Source: Rosellinia necatrix
Lineage: Eukaryota > Ascomycota > Sordariomycetes > Xylariales > Xylariaceae
Assembly (NCBI GenBank): GCA_021209875.1
Contig: JAGYVD010000009.1
Span: forward strand, 1,674,001-1,738,000
Length of the DNA: 64,000 nucleotides
Reading direction: 5' to 3'
Shown here: positions 1 to 12,676 of the stretch, piece by piece
How the letters are laid out: each line of letters begins with the position of its first letter
Position numbering within the stretch: position 1 is the first letter of the stretch
Translations under genes and position numbers: made by a program
The notes under the pieces: generated by a model
What the model was told of the DNA's origin: nothing
What the model saw: only the letters and a program-made list of their open reading frames with translations
Database searches by the model: none

Positions 1-650
1 AATGAGGAGCAGGGTCTTTGTGTGAATCAGAGCAAGGTCTTTCTCCGCCTTCTCGAGCGACTACCCAGGATCACAGCTGGAACAACTGTGTATTTGTTTA
101 CGGACTAGAATTGGCAAGGCTCTTGGCTTTCCAGATGCCTCCTGTCTTTCAGAGATTGTACTTGTGGTTGGAGGCCGAGTATGCTGTCTGTAAACAAGAT
201 GATCTAGACGTGCCAAGAAGGTGGGGAGGATGAAGATGAGATGAGCTTTGTATGCCCCCCGTTGTTCTGATGTCGCAACCGCGATGCTTCTCGAGAACAG
301 CGATGTGCAGGGATGCGCGGGCGTTGTTGTTGATCCTATTGCACGGCAGTATAGCCCCCAGAAATCGGCTGGTGGCCTCGGGTAACCCTTTGAACGCACA
401 AGAAAGGTCGGCTTCGGAGGGTGTAGGTAACGAAAGATGATAGAAGCGCTCGCCCAGCGGCTGCTCAAACGGACAAGCTTGATCTAGTCAAGCAGAAACG
501 ATGGATTTCAGCGTGGTTACCAGGTGCACGTCTCACCTCGGCCAGGCCAAATTGCGATTGTCGGTTAGCTGGTAAATGACGATGTGTTTTGTTCCCCAGC
601 AACAGTTGGTTAGAGGACCCAGCCACTGACGATCGTAAAACTGGTGAATG

Positions 651-740
651 AAAGAAAGAAGACGACAACGACGACAACGACGACAATAACGACGACAATA
701 ACGACGACGATAACGACGACGAAGAGGAAGAAGAAGAGAA
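651..740. repeat. GACAAC/GACGAC trinucleotide-rich low-complexity tract
   Basis: Roughly 90 bases built from GAC, AAC, AAT and GAA triplets. Read on the minus strand it gives a poly-Ser/Leu frame, a typical artefact of such tracts and not evidence of a gene. Confidence 0.8.
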
Positions 741-1068
741 TGTAACCACCTAGGTAGGTAGAAAGAATGCCAATCACCTCTCAGACCATTCTCGTATAAA
801 CCCGTGCAATGACAGAGAATATAAGGGGTTTATCAGGAAAAGAAAAGTACTAGTTGATTGCCATCATTCACTGGGTACCTAAGCCCCGCCCGGCCGCGCT
901 AAGACATGGCAGTGACCAGTTGTTCGTATCCGGAGGTCTCCCAACATCTCCCCAGCCTACCCGGGTAGCTAGTTAGTGGCGGTACATGTCAACAGTGCCG
1001 GGTGCTGTACCTCTCGTGTCATCAGTGGCCCATAACGGTGGGCTGTCAAGTCCCTTCAAGTTTACTAC

Positions 1069-1225
1069 TAACTACCTAGGTACCTAGCACCTAGGTGCCT
1101 AACGTACCTAAGCATGTACCTACCAAAGACACTTACCTACCTACCTAGTAGGTAGATACCTGAGGTAGGTAGTTACATGCATACCTAGGTGCCTCAGTCA
1201 AATACTTAGGTAAGTAGGTACCTAC
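1069..1225. repeat. dense TACCTAGG/CCTAGGTA palindromic repeat array
   Basis: The tract is almost entirely permutations of ACCT, AGGT and the palindrome CCTAGG in both orientations, so it can form many short hairpins. Related arrays occur at about 2030-2400, 9616-9725, 35300-35680 and 53690-53945. All lie between genes. Confidence 0.85.
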
Positions 1226-2639
1226 GTTTAAATACCAAACAGTATGTAGACTCATATACAAGTAGATTGGCCTGTGCTTTTCTGGCAAGGAGTTGGCTCA
1301 GCTCGGCCTTGTTGCTCTTCGGCAATGCACGAATAGGCACAAATCAATTCTTTGCAAGTTCTTTGTGCAACTCGCATGCCAAGAGAAAGGGGGCCAGGCC
1401 ATAAGCCCTCTCTCACTAGGCAGGTATCTACCTAATACCTAAACTGCCTAAGGTACTTCTCTATCTGTCGGGTCGCGCTAATCAGGGTGTGATCCAGCGT
1501 GCCATAGCCAATTGACGCTCCCAGATTGGTAGGCTGGCGATTCACAACAGCACAGATGGGATCTGACCGTTGTGTATGAGTCGTTTTTTTTTGTTGGCCA
1601 AAGAGACCCTGTCCAGCCCCTGCTTGTAGCCATTTACCGGGTCTGACCGGCGCTGGGTGCCCTCAGGTTGATCTCAGGGCATCCCCTGTCGGAAACATAT
1701 CACGGCCTCCGACTGGCTGGTTGTTTTCTCACTGACAGCTGTGATTCCGGTTGCTAACCCTTTGCGAAGTAGCGCAATGCATACTAACTGCGTGGTTGTT
1801 TGACTGACTCTAACAAACGCGCCATGTGTCGTGTCCCCGTTGTCTTTCGGCGAGAAAATGCCATGTTTGATTGGATCTCGGTTCTTCCTCTAGCTTGCTG
1901 GCGCCTATATCCAAACTCCTTGGTTACCTCTTCTGCACCTCTGTCCGGCCTATACCTGAAAGTAGCCTTCATCTTTAAGCGAGCGGTATACCTCAGGTGG
2001 GGCATAAAGCGCGGGGTCAGCATCAAAAGTGTGCCTAGGTACCTAGCAGGTATCATACCTACAGAAGGTTCGCCTGTGTCGTCTCAGGGCTCTGATATGT
2101 CATGTCATGGTAAATTGGAGGGTAGGTACCTACATACATACATATTCAGCCCCATATCCTATATGACTTGGGGGAATGCAGGCAACCACTGGCGGTCTAC
2201 ATACTTTGTACTGACGTGGGTATGGTGGGGATTTCGGCGTGTTTGTGCCTAGTGTAGTGTAGGTACCTGGGTACATATGTATGTATGGACGGGATCCGCT
2301 CAAGCTGTGTTGCCCCAGGTACCTACCTTAGTAGTAGTAGTAGTATTAACGTCTAATCTAGGTGTCTGGTGGTACCTACCTTAGCGTAGGTACGTCCTGG
2401 TGGATAGGTATTGGACAACCTCACTGTAGCCAACCAGATAGACAGATTTTGACCATAAGCCTCGCATATGCAAAGCACAGGTTAGAGCCCCGAAGGCTTC
2501 CTGCCCATGTGCATTATTGAACTCTCCAACATCTCTTCATTTCCGCCTTTTTGTTCCCCCTGTGGGGGTTGAGCAGTGGTCGAAAAAGTCGTGTGGAAAG
2601 CCCGAATTGCCCCCATCTCATCTCTTCTCTTAAAATCCC

Positions 2640-4800
2640 AAGGCTAATTCAGATGTCGTCATCAATTACTTATTATGTTATTATATGGTTAAAGAAGGCT
2701 TAGCATGGAATCCACATGATACATATATGGATATGTCGTACATACATATTGCACACTTTAACATTCTCCTTGCCGCGCATTGCTACATTCGTGTATTATT
2801 TTTCGCAAAGTATGTATCAACTGTCTCAGTCTGTCTACCAGGAACTGAGACCAACCACCCACGCATATGCGATTCTTATCAAAATTCTGACAGAATATGA
2901 ACATACAGTATGATCACACCGCCCGAAGACTGCCTCATATGATGAGGTAATTACTCTGCAGGTTAGAGGATATTCCGTGTGATTGGGAAGATGCCTTCAA
3001 ATGTTGGCTAGATGCTCTTATCAACAAGATCAACTTAAATAACTTAATCTACACAAGAACAATCTGAGCCTCGCTACGATAACCATGGCTGTTGCGAACT
3101 ATCCTTCCGACAGTATCGATCCGATATATAGATAACTCCAATATATGCATATATATAACCTAATTATGTATCAACAGGCTTCTATTGGCTCTAGCGTACT
3201 ATTATTCCCTGATAGAAGCTCACACATGACAAATCCATCTCATGAAACTATTGTTAAGCTGTTGTAGGGACTAGGCAAAGAGGCGTTTTCCTAACTTAGT
3301 TAAGTGCATCTTGTTCACTAAAGATTACTTATCTGTTACTCTCCTACTTAGAATATCAGAGCCAGAAGCATCAATTAACCATCCCGCCTCTATCCAGGTA
3401 TCCAGGTACTATACATATCAACGTCACACTCCCTTTGGCTTGTTGTAACTCAACTAATTCCCAAGGCGAATAAGGCATCCAAGTTCTAAAAGTAACAAAG
3501 CCAGATGGTCGCGCATATTCCAATTGCCTGCTACATTGAAAGCGATTACAATGAATCATAGCCTTCTTGATTGACAGCAGGTGATTACTAGAGATTCATA
3601 GGTTCTATCATTTGAGTGGCGTACGAGGCTGTCTCACCAAACAATGCTTAGGCCTCAGGCTGAGCAATTGAACCAATAGCGAGAGCACTTCTACATGACT
3701 TGACTATCATACCTACCCGGCTGCTGGAAAGGTCAAACTAATCAAGCAATAGCACCCCGATTTGATCCGTCAGCTTGATTAAGATAGCGTGCTGCTCACT
3801 GTTGGCTGAGAAAGATATCACGGATGGTGGTGCGGTTCTTTATATAACGATTCTTCCCCCATAGGCGACGCTGGGTCCCCCAAGGCAATGATCACACAAG
3901 ATATCTAAGGCCACCGGTATGTTCATAGAACCGCATATGCGACGCAGTTTGCGACCGCCATCAATCAACTACATCATGTGCTTGGTAGACCCATCTATTA
4001 CATGGTGACAGTAAAATTCAAGGTTATGACAAGATCAATAATCCGATCCCGCTAATGGGCGGTATTGGTTTTTTGTCTGACGCTGTTGATAACTAGATTT
4101 AGATGTCGATATATTCTTGTGCCAACTATTGTTTTTGCCGGCCTCTACTTTTGAGTTTTGAACCAAATTTGTGTGTAGAACCTATGTTAATATAACCAGC
4201 TACTTCTAATGCGAACAAATATTAACCCAAGCACGAGAACAAGGCCTAATTAAGCAAATTAATATTCTACGGCACTTTTGCATCCATCGCGTGCATGTCG
4301 AGCTACTTACGGCGCTAGCTGGTCTGGATAGAATCATCACCTGGATGGATGGACAGTTGATTAAAACAAGCGCGGCCACCCACGCTAGAATGTCCATCAA
4401 CTACACTAGGTATTCGTGATCGTCCCAAACCGTGACGTGGTATCTCAGAATTGATCGCCGTGTTTATGGTAAATGTACGTAGGTAGCCACGTGCATATAT
4501 GTACGGGTTTAGGCCGGTGGTGACCTGGAGAAGGGGAATAGCTATCTAAATAAAGACCGATCTTACAGTATTGTACCGATTATACAAATCTTCAATGGGC
4601 AGAGTGGTCCGGATCTGTAATATCGATCTCGAACTAATCTGCACCTACTGCCGTAGCGTGACATCGCAGCGCCCAACCAGCTGAAATCAGGGCGACCGGT
4701 GCCAAACACACTGTCGAGAAACAATCTATTTAAGGGCCTTGGCGACTTTATCATCATGACAAGCAGCTGACATATCGCTTTTCCTCCAACCCACAGGGCT
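2640..4800. other. AT-rich, gene-free stretch
   Basis: Visibly richer in TA and AT steps than the flanks, with no long open frame. A plus-strand frame at about 4205-4405 stays open for some 60 codons but has no start codon and no recognisable motif. It may be a decayed mobile element; no terminal repeats were found. Confidence 0.4.
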
Positions 4801-6102
4801 GCATGGGGTAGGTTGTCCGTGCGTCTGGGCGATGGAATTACTCAGTTAGGAAAACGAGATGTGGCCCAAGTGGGGAGTCACTTGCAGACAGGTAAACTAG
4901 TCTCCTTGTCTGTCAGTCTTCACCTATCTCGGCCTCGACCTCTACGTAGTGTAGCCTTACAACGAGGAGCTCGCAAAGTCGTCGTAATTCTAGCCAAGGC
5001 CGTTGTCGTAATGATGTTCACGTCGCCATCGTCACGTCGAGGGAGCGGCTCTAGATCAAGTGCCAAGCCGTATTACGCCGCATTGCCATGTGCTCTACGT
5101 ACCATGTGGGCGTGGACTACTGTAGTGTACTCTGTACAGGCAGGGCGGCGGTGTTCAGATAATCAATCGCCTGTGGGGTGGTGTAGTTTGGGACGGCCCG
5201 GGCTTGCTTGCGTGCTACAGCATATACATATATACATACATATATACATACATACATGATTACGATCAGATAGATGTCTCGGTAGGCTTCTTCCTCTGTG
5301 GACTTGATGTTTATCAGATCTAACGGCGCCCCTAGCGCCCAGTGATGTTAGGCTGGGTCTAGCTAAGTTCAGTCACTGTGTGGAAATGATTCGTTGAATA
5401 GACGCAACGTCGGGGCAGAATAGTGTGTAATTATGCTATCATACATTGCTACCCCAGCCGGAACCGAGATACTACCTAGCCCGGAGCGGATAATTTTATT
5501 GTGTCCGCCAAGCTAAGGGAACGCTCCCCCGGGAATTCACCAGGATGATTCGGAACCTCAACGTTTCGCAAGTGAGGAAACGGCTAGCGGCCAGAGAGCA
5601 AGAGCCAGATAGTGAGATCTCGTGGGCGGGTGTATACGTAGATGTGTGGAATTGCTAATTTGTCACCGGCAGGTTCCTTGCGTCGAAAAGACATGCTGGG
5701 GGTCGCGAGCCAGGCAAGACGAGGCGAGCCAGGGAGGCAGTACAAATGGAGTTACGGGGTCAGGATCGGTTAGTCTTAGCCTTCACACCACCGGCGGCAA
5801 ACCCCGATTACGATTTCATCCATTCTCAACTACAAGTATTACGAGAGTCGCATTTGAAGAGGACGCGCATAACGAGATGACGTTCTCCCCGGGTGTGCTC
5901 CAGATCAATATATTCTAACGGTCTTCTCGACGAGCACGAGCACGAGCACGAGCACAGGCTTATATAACATAACTAACAGCAAATGTGCAACCACTTGGGC
6001 TGAGTCGATCAATCAATCGATAGTCATCATCTATTTCCTGTCATCCCGTCCCCCCTCCTCCCTCCCCTCCAGCAACGCTCCTTTCCCCCCCACGAATTCA
6101 CC

Positions 6103-8429
6103 ATGGTTATACCACAGGCCACGGGCTTTCAATTCATCACCTCTATCAATACCGTCGCTCACGATGAGGAGACACGCCGCAAGGTACGGTCCCATGCGAG
6201 ACGGCAGAAGCTTTCGAATGAGAGCAGTCCCCCTGCTCAATCGAAAAAGTCGACGACGCAGAAAGAACGTATTACGAAGTTCAGAGTGAAGCCTTCCACC
6301 CAAACCAATGCCACCGGTCCCGAGGCCAATAGCAGCGCCCGCAATGGCAGCAAAACCAGCAATAGGAAATCCCCGTCCGGGGCCAAAGCCCACAGTCCCA
6401 CCGGCACGCTCGGGCGTCGTGCCGTGGAGGGGAACAGCAACTTCACACCCACGATGATATCACAAGAGCTTGCCTTGGTAGTAGCACGAGAGCTGCCAAG
6501 CTTCCCTATGCTCCGTATCGAGACAACCCCCCTGACAGAAACCTTGCTCAAGTATTGCTTTACTGTATGCCTATGCCCGCGCGAAGCTGTGGTAGAGAAG
6601 TGGTTCGACCGCGCCGGGGCGCCAACGTACATGATGACATGTAGGTCGGCCCTGAACCCTCTCAGCCTTGTCCCGCTCCACCATCATCACTGCGATACTG
6701 CATGCTTCTCTACTAGCCATAGCTGACACTTATAGATTACTCCGGCTTCCTTGCCAATGCGTTCGCCATGAATCCAGAAGGGAACTTCTTCGATGCAGTG
6801 AGCCCACCTGCCCCTCACGCGGTTCGTATTATATACAGATGCTAATCTCCAAGATAGTTGCACGTTGATACAGCCATCACCCACGCTTTCATGGCGCTGG
6901 TCGCATCGATGCAGTATGTATAGGATCTTCCGTTCCGCGTGTATTATTTTGGCGCAACGGATATTTGCAATGCATCTGATGTAGATTGATTGAACGGCGG
7001 CAACTGCGCATCTCAGAAGAAGAAATCGGGCTAATCAAACGGCCTATATACAGCAATTCTCTCGCCCAGTGGAACGATACAAGGACATTCGAGTTCCACC
7101 GCCTCCAAGCCATCAAGGCTATAAACGAACGATTAAACATAGAAGGCAAAAGCCCAAACGTGCCTATTTCGGACGGTATCACCATGGCTGTTGCGTTGCT
7201 CGTCAACAACGAGGTGAGCGAAGATACCAGTGCTAGTAGATACGCACGAGACGCTAATATGGGCGTCTACCTAGACTTTCACCGGTTCCATTCAAGCAGC
7301 GGCAGCTCATATGAGCGGGCTTAAGCACATTGTTGACTTGCGAGGGGGCATACTGGAGGGCTTCAAATACATCAACGTAATCCAGAGGGCGTTGGTATGG
7401 TAAGCACAGCAATCTGGCGCGCCGTGTTCCATTCCCTCCACGTAGGCTAAGATTTACTACAGGGCAGATTTCTCCTACGCTTACGCAGCAGGACAGCCAT
7501 TGATGTTCCCCTTCGTGCCGGAAATAGCATCCCCTCTTGGCCTCCACGACCGCTTCCAGGCCAGGTCAACAAACGCCACCCCGAAGCGTCCAGGATTGAA
7601 ACAACTCGTGATCCGTAATCGCGAAATCGTGGAGATATTCGAGCTTATATACTCGATCACGGACTGCCTGGGTTCCTTCGACTACAACAATCTGGAGAAC
7701 ATGTCAACCGAACGGGTGCAGCTGAGCGATTCGATATATTTAGCGGAATGGCGGCTTTTCCAGCTGGAGGACTACTATCGCAATATGAGGGCTCCGAGGG
7801 CGGCAGGCTTACATGAGTTGGAGGTTCAGAATGACACTAAGAGAGAAACGAGAAGCCCATTAACTATCGATTTATCCGAGTGTCTCATGCTCGCAGGCCA
7901 CCTGTTCATGCACCTGGCGCTGCGAGGACAGCCGCCAGCTGCGCCCAGGCATCGGGGTATTACAGAGGCACTGATGCTGTCTCTTTGCGACACACTACCA
8001 GCCCTAGGCCTCCTCTCTAACCCCGAGCCCTACGGAAGCCCCAGGTCGTACCACAGCGTAGGTAGCATCGGCAGCAGCTCAGTGGAGAGCTGGTCCACTA
8101 CCACGTCAAACACATCGATCCTCAGCCACGCTGCCATAACGCCCGAGGACGATTTCACCCGGAACACACTGCTCTGGGCCCTCTTTGTGGGCTCGTGTGT
8201 GCGCGCGCCGATAATCCCCCAAGGGTTGCACTTCTCGCCCCAGGCGATTCTTCTCGGCGACCACCACCAATTCTTTATCCATGCCCTTGAGAGCTACTGT
8301 GTTATGAGAGGCATCACGGACAAAGGGACATTGGAAGCGATGCTAAAGGATGTTCTATGGTTAAATAGCTGGTGCGAAAATCAACTAGACCTGGTCTGGG
8401 CCGAGATTAGTGACCATCTCGTGCCCTGA
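6103..8429 (+). CDS. DUF3468-type fungal regulator-like protein ('tachykinin family')
   Basis: Six exons join in frame: 6103-6640, 6736-6797, 6858-6913, 6985-7213, 7275-7399, 7463-8429, giving 658 residues. All introns have GT/AG ends. The N-terminus has the FQFI motif (residues 9-12) followed by a basic RSHARRQK stretch, the arrangement seen in fungal proteins annotated as 'tachykinin family' or DUF3468. The middle contains AAAHMSGLKHIVDLRGG, a signature of the fungal transcription-factor-like alpha-helical domain. The C-terminal half is Ser-rich and then helical. No Zn2Cys6 cluster is present, so direct DNA binding is unproven; a regulatory role is inferred from the family. The start was chosen at the ATG preceding the conserved FQFI block, after a pyrimidine-rich leader. 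The molecular function of this family is unknown. Confidence 0.85.
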
Positions 8430-10143
8430 CTGGCGACCACACAGAGGTCCCACCGACCGCACAGGCTCACGCTTCCAGGAGAGGATCGCGGTGAACAGAA
8501 CATGCGGGAGTCTAGGGAAATGACGGGTACGCGAATTGTAAAGCAACACATCACTAGTTGACTTTTTCTTCTTCTTTTTTTACCACCCACCTCAATGCAG
8601 CCTCACCTTCGTGGTGTTTGGCTTCGATGTCACCCCGCATCCGAACACTATGACAGGGTACTACAGCTCTATTGAAAAGCCCAGGCGGCTGGACCGTCAC
8701 CGCCTCTGGGCTTGCATTCTGTCACTACCAACAAGATTGATCACGCGGTTCCGAAGAGCATTTTCCTATGCGAACATAGAACAGGACATGGACCGAGCCC
8801 GAAGGTCAGCAGCACCATCACCCGAACCGTACCACACCCTCTGATGCCGCTCAAAGGGCCAGGAATTCACCATACGAGTCACGAGCCTCCCCTGGAGTTA
8901 TGAAGTCCCGGAACAGCTGGGGTTAGATACAGATAGTGGCCGATCGCGTTCATATAATCTAGGCTAGCTTGTCAATCGCCGCAACGAAAAGAAAAGCCAG
9001 CGCGTCCTTGGGCTGATGTATATGCGCGAATGCTGCTGAACACCATGCCGTTGCTACCCTGGTATCGAGAGTGGCGTGCAGCGTGCACGACTTCCCAATA
9101 AGACCTACACTACACACATCGGTGGCAAAGGACATTCAATACTGCGCAGAGTACCACCATTCTCTAAGTGCACACACGGCCAGACTATCGTGCTACGCAG
9201 AAATGGCACAGGCTTTGCCCAGGAGTTCCAGATGTAGCCACCAAACAGGCGGAATCAGGATACACGTACCACACAGCATTTGATTCCCCAGACGGCTATT
9301 CGTAGGCCGTGTTTGAAAGGCTGCTTTCCATGCGCCGGATCTACCCAGACCGACCATCTATTTACCGAGAGCGTAGCACGGCGAAAGGGAAGGGGAAGGC
9401 GGAAAGGAAAGAAGGAAGGCAGGAGGAGGGGGGGTATGAGAGGAATAGCTAATTGTCAGGGGCCTCAGGGCTGAGAATATTACGAATAGGTATTGTGCCT
9501 GAGATGGAACCAATCATGTGGTCATGTGGCGTATCACGTAAGGCCAAGGGATCTCGAGGTGCTATGAAGACAAGGCCCGAATGCTCCATCAGCTTGCGTT
9601 TTTTCCCATCCAACTCCTTACCTACTTACCTAGGTAGGTAGGTCGGTATGTGTATTGTGCTCTCTGTGGTGGGATGTGCTTGCTGTTTGTTACTTTCTTA
9701 CGTATAACGACCTACCTACCTAGGCACATTCAAATGACCTCAGGGGCCCTTGTTTAGTTGCATATTCATCTATTAGCTAAAAACGAGGTATCGGTGTCGG
9801 CGGCGGTGGTTCGGCGTGAGGCACCAAGGTGGCACGGAGCAACCATCCATCCAGGCGCGGACAGACTTTCGCCCGCCTATACGCCCGTCACAGCCTGTTC
9901 CGTGCCACCGGTATCATAAGCTCATAAGGAGGGTTCTAATTGGATTCTAACTAGATGCCAGGATTTGTAAATTCTCTTCCGCCTCCCCCACACCTCACTT
10001 ACGCTAGCAGCCGACTTCTGTCTAGCACACGAGTCTTGTTGATCTTGGTCCTATCTCACGGCTTGCTCTCAATTTACTCACGGATCTATTGATACTAATA
10101 AGAATCAATCTATCCCTGAAGCCCGCCAAACGTATGAGGAGCC
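8430..10143. other. intergenic region
   Basis: No supported gene. Short frames at 8611-8903 and 9071-9641 lack homology signs. A purine-rich low-complexity tract lies at about 9385-9440 and a TACCTAGG array at 9616-9725. Confidence 0.5.
9616..9725. repeat. TACCTAGGTA palindromic repeats
   Basis: Clustered ACCT/AGGT units, including CCTACTTACCTAGGTAGGTA at about 9620-9640 and CCTACCTACCTAGG at about 9711-9724. Same family as the array near 1.1 kb. Confidence 0.75.
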
Positions 10144-11492
10144 ATGGGTGCTTCGAGCCGTGAGCACGTCATTCCCGGATCCATCTACGGAGGCGTCCCG
10201 CGGCTCCCGCAGCTACCGCCGCTCATTCCATTACCAGAGACATCGACGAAGGATATAGGGAGGCGGCAATTAACTGCGCCAGCTGCGGCCATGGAATGGG
10301 ATACCGCCGTCGTGAGCCATGGGATAAGCTGGCCTCAGGTCGACCACGATCGACGACACAGCGGCTGGGAGGAGGTCGAGAGGTGGTGGACGAAACAGCA
10401 GGGCGAGGTAGAAGGACAGGGCCAGCAACGGCCGCAACAACATGCCAACCCAGCGCCAGGAACAGGAAGGTGAGTTTCCCGACCTCACTACCCACACAAG
10501 CCCTTATCCCCGAAATATGTATTCTCGGCCCCCAAACCCCAAGTTTTCGGTACGGCTGAGTGCAGCACCCAGAGATGAGGAGAAGAAGACTCTCAAAAAT
10601 ACGGCTCTGAGACCCGCCGGATGATTTCTGATGTGATTGGCGCACAGCGTAAGGACCGGTCCGTTAGGGAGGGGAACTGAGACCACAGCACCCTTCCTAT
10701 ATCCCCACCTCGCGATCCCGGTACCCGGCCTCGAATCTGACTTTCGGATGCGGGTTAAATTGAATTCGCAGTCGGCGTCGGTAGCGGTCAGCGACGGGTT
10801 CAAAAAGTGGACTACATTCGCCGAAGGCGAGTGGTCAGGTCAGTTGGGATCCGGCATTGTCGTTGTAAGCTGAGAGAGACCTGCCAAACCCCTTTTAACC
10901 GGCGACGAGTCATGAAAAGCCCCATCTGACGCCCGTCTGCTTTCGCCTCACCCCACCTCCCATTTCCCCATACTCACCGCACTGGGAGCTAACCCCAGAC
11001 CAGGGCGGTGGCCAAGATAGCCAGGACTTGGTCTGCGGGAAGACCTTTGCGACCCAAGTCGAAGCCACACACCGTCTGAAGACGAGTGATGAAGTGCCGG
11101 CAATGTGAGTGATCCTTCCCCTACCCTTGGCTGATCAGAAGACACGACGCGGGTTTCATTGGGTCTAGCAGCTGGAATATTAATGCTCGCCGTGTCCAGT
11201 ATCGAATGTAAAACAAGAGGGTTCCGAACTGGCCCTCCAGAGCTGATGCATGTGCTGCAAGACCCAGAAAAGGAAGATCCGGTAAACGCAAGGCTCATCC
11301 AATATAGAGCAATCCTATCTATGAAGACCATGGATGAGCGGTACGCCGAAAAGGTAAATTTTGGCCTGTGGGTAGGGAGCTGTCTATGGAAGGGGTCAGA
11401 AGTGATCTACGAGTGAGCCTAACAACCTATCCCGCTTATCTTCAAGATTTCCATGATTGACGGCCGTCGTTAGCGCGTACAGGATAACTTGA
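10144..11492 (+). CDS. DUF3237 (UPF0311) family protein
   Basis: Five exons join in frame: 10144-10469, 10648-10864, 11004-11104, 11200-11412, 11474-11492, giving 291 residues. Exons 2-5 carry the DUF3237 hallmarks: the FRMRVKL strand, WTTFAEGEWSGQLGSG, then IECKTRGFRTGPPE, DERYAEKVNFGLWVGS and the terminal EVIYDAYRIT. The last five residues exist only if the tiny final exon is joined, which supports the model. DUF3237 proteins are small beta-barrel proteins of unknown biochemical role, usually around 150-180 residues. Exon 1 adds about 108 Pro/Gln-rich residues with no recognised motif, so the true start may lie nearer exon 2. The family call is firm; the N-terminus is uncertain. Confidence 0.8.
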
Positions 11493-12676
11493 ATCCGAAT
11501 TGCGCTACGTGTGTTTGAGCGGGAAGACGTAGGTAGCGACGCTACCTTGAAAATGACGTTGGAACCATCCCCTTTGCCCGCTAAATTATCCGTCAAGGAA
11601 CATCCCTCCATCCATATACCCTATGCCAACAGCTTGGATTCAGTCATACCAAACCAAATCAAGGCCATCTTTTTATGCTAGTCGCGCCCTAGAAGGAATT
11701 ACAAGAGCACCGAGGACTAGGAAATAATTTCAACCCCACAACCGAACTAATTCAACAGTGTGATATCAATAAATAAAGCTCCTTCGAATCTATTACTCGG
11801 CCATTTGATGCCGATGTGTTATTTTAGCAATCAAGTATGCCTAACACATTAGCGCCTGATGTGGCAGTGTATGATGCCGAAGCTCTTTTTGCTTGTGATT
11901 GTATGTAATCGAGGCGGTTAGGAGGAGGAACTAAGCTGCCTCCTATCATGTATCACGGATCTCTTTGGTGCTCAGGTAGCAGCCAGGAGAGTAATTATAG
12001 GTCTATAGGACAGAACTATACTTAACTTAACTGCTTACCTAGGTCGATAGACAGGGGCCATTTTCAAATATAGATGGCAGACGGTAATAGGTATATGTAT
12101 GCGTATACGCACCCAGATGCCCAAGAAATGGTATTCTGGCGGACAACCCCGCCCCTGTCAGTACCTACTTAGTAGGTAGTTAGTTATGTCTCAAAATCTT
12201 GGCTCCAAACCCCCTTCCCCCTTTCGTCACCAACCTGCCTCCCATTGGCTGACGGCTTGCATGCAATCGCCGATTGGCTAGCTCACCTGAGATTCTACGT
12301 CATTCGGGTTGATCGTCCTCCCATTCTGTCCATTCCATCATCATCATCATCATCGCCAGCGCATGTAGTGTTTCCCGGCCGGGGTCTTGTAGAACGTGAC
12401 GGCGCCAGCACGAACGGGAATTAACATCCTGTTGTGTGATGCCATCGAAGAGCAGTATGAATCGAGATGTTCAAATACAGAGGGTGTGCCCGTGCACACC
12501 CACCAAGCCCTATCTCTCTTGTTGTCTCATCCAGCCTGCCTACCTACCTATCTATCTAGATACCCTTTATAAAACAACACCTTGAATCGCAACAGCGCTG
12601 GCGACTACACTCAACGACTCGCTCATCCCCCTCTTCCTCGCTAAAGCTCAGTAAGCAAATAAATTCCCAGCCCACA
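11493..12676. other. intergenic region
   Basis: No gene supported. A small ATC repeat sits at 12338-12354. The last 140 bases include a pyrimidine-rich leader and CTACCTATC repeats before the next start codon. Confidence 0.5.

Larger units (their letters stand above)
1..6102. other. long intergenic region at left edge
   Basis: About 6.1 kb with no gene I can support. Open frames here are short, often lack an ATG, and match no family I recognise. It contains a degenerate GAC/GAA-rich tract, dense TACCTAGG-type repeats (about 1069-1225 and 2030-2400), an AT-rich stretch (about 2640-4800), ACATAT microsatellite repeats near 5217-5258 and a GAGCAC hexamer repeat near 5929-5956. The last 100 bases before 6103 are pyrimidine-rich, as is usual upstream of fungal start codons. 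Confidence 0.6.

Noticed and set aside
4205..4405. Open plus-strand frame of about 60 codons in AT-rich DNA
   Set aside because: No start codon, no splice context and no recognisable similarity; the length is compatible with chance.
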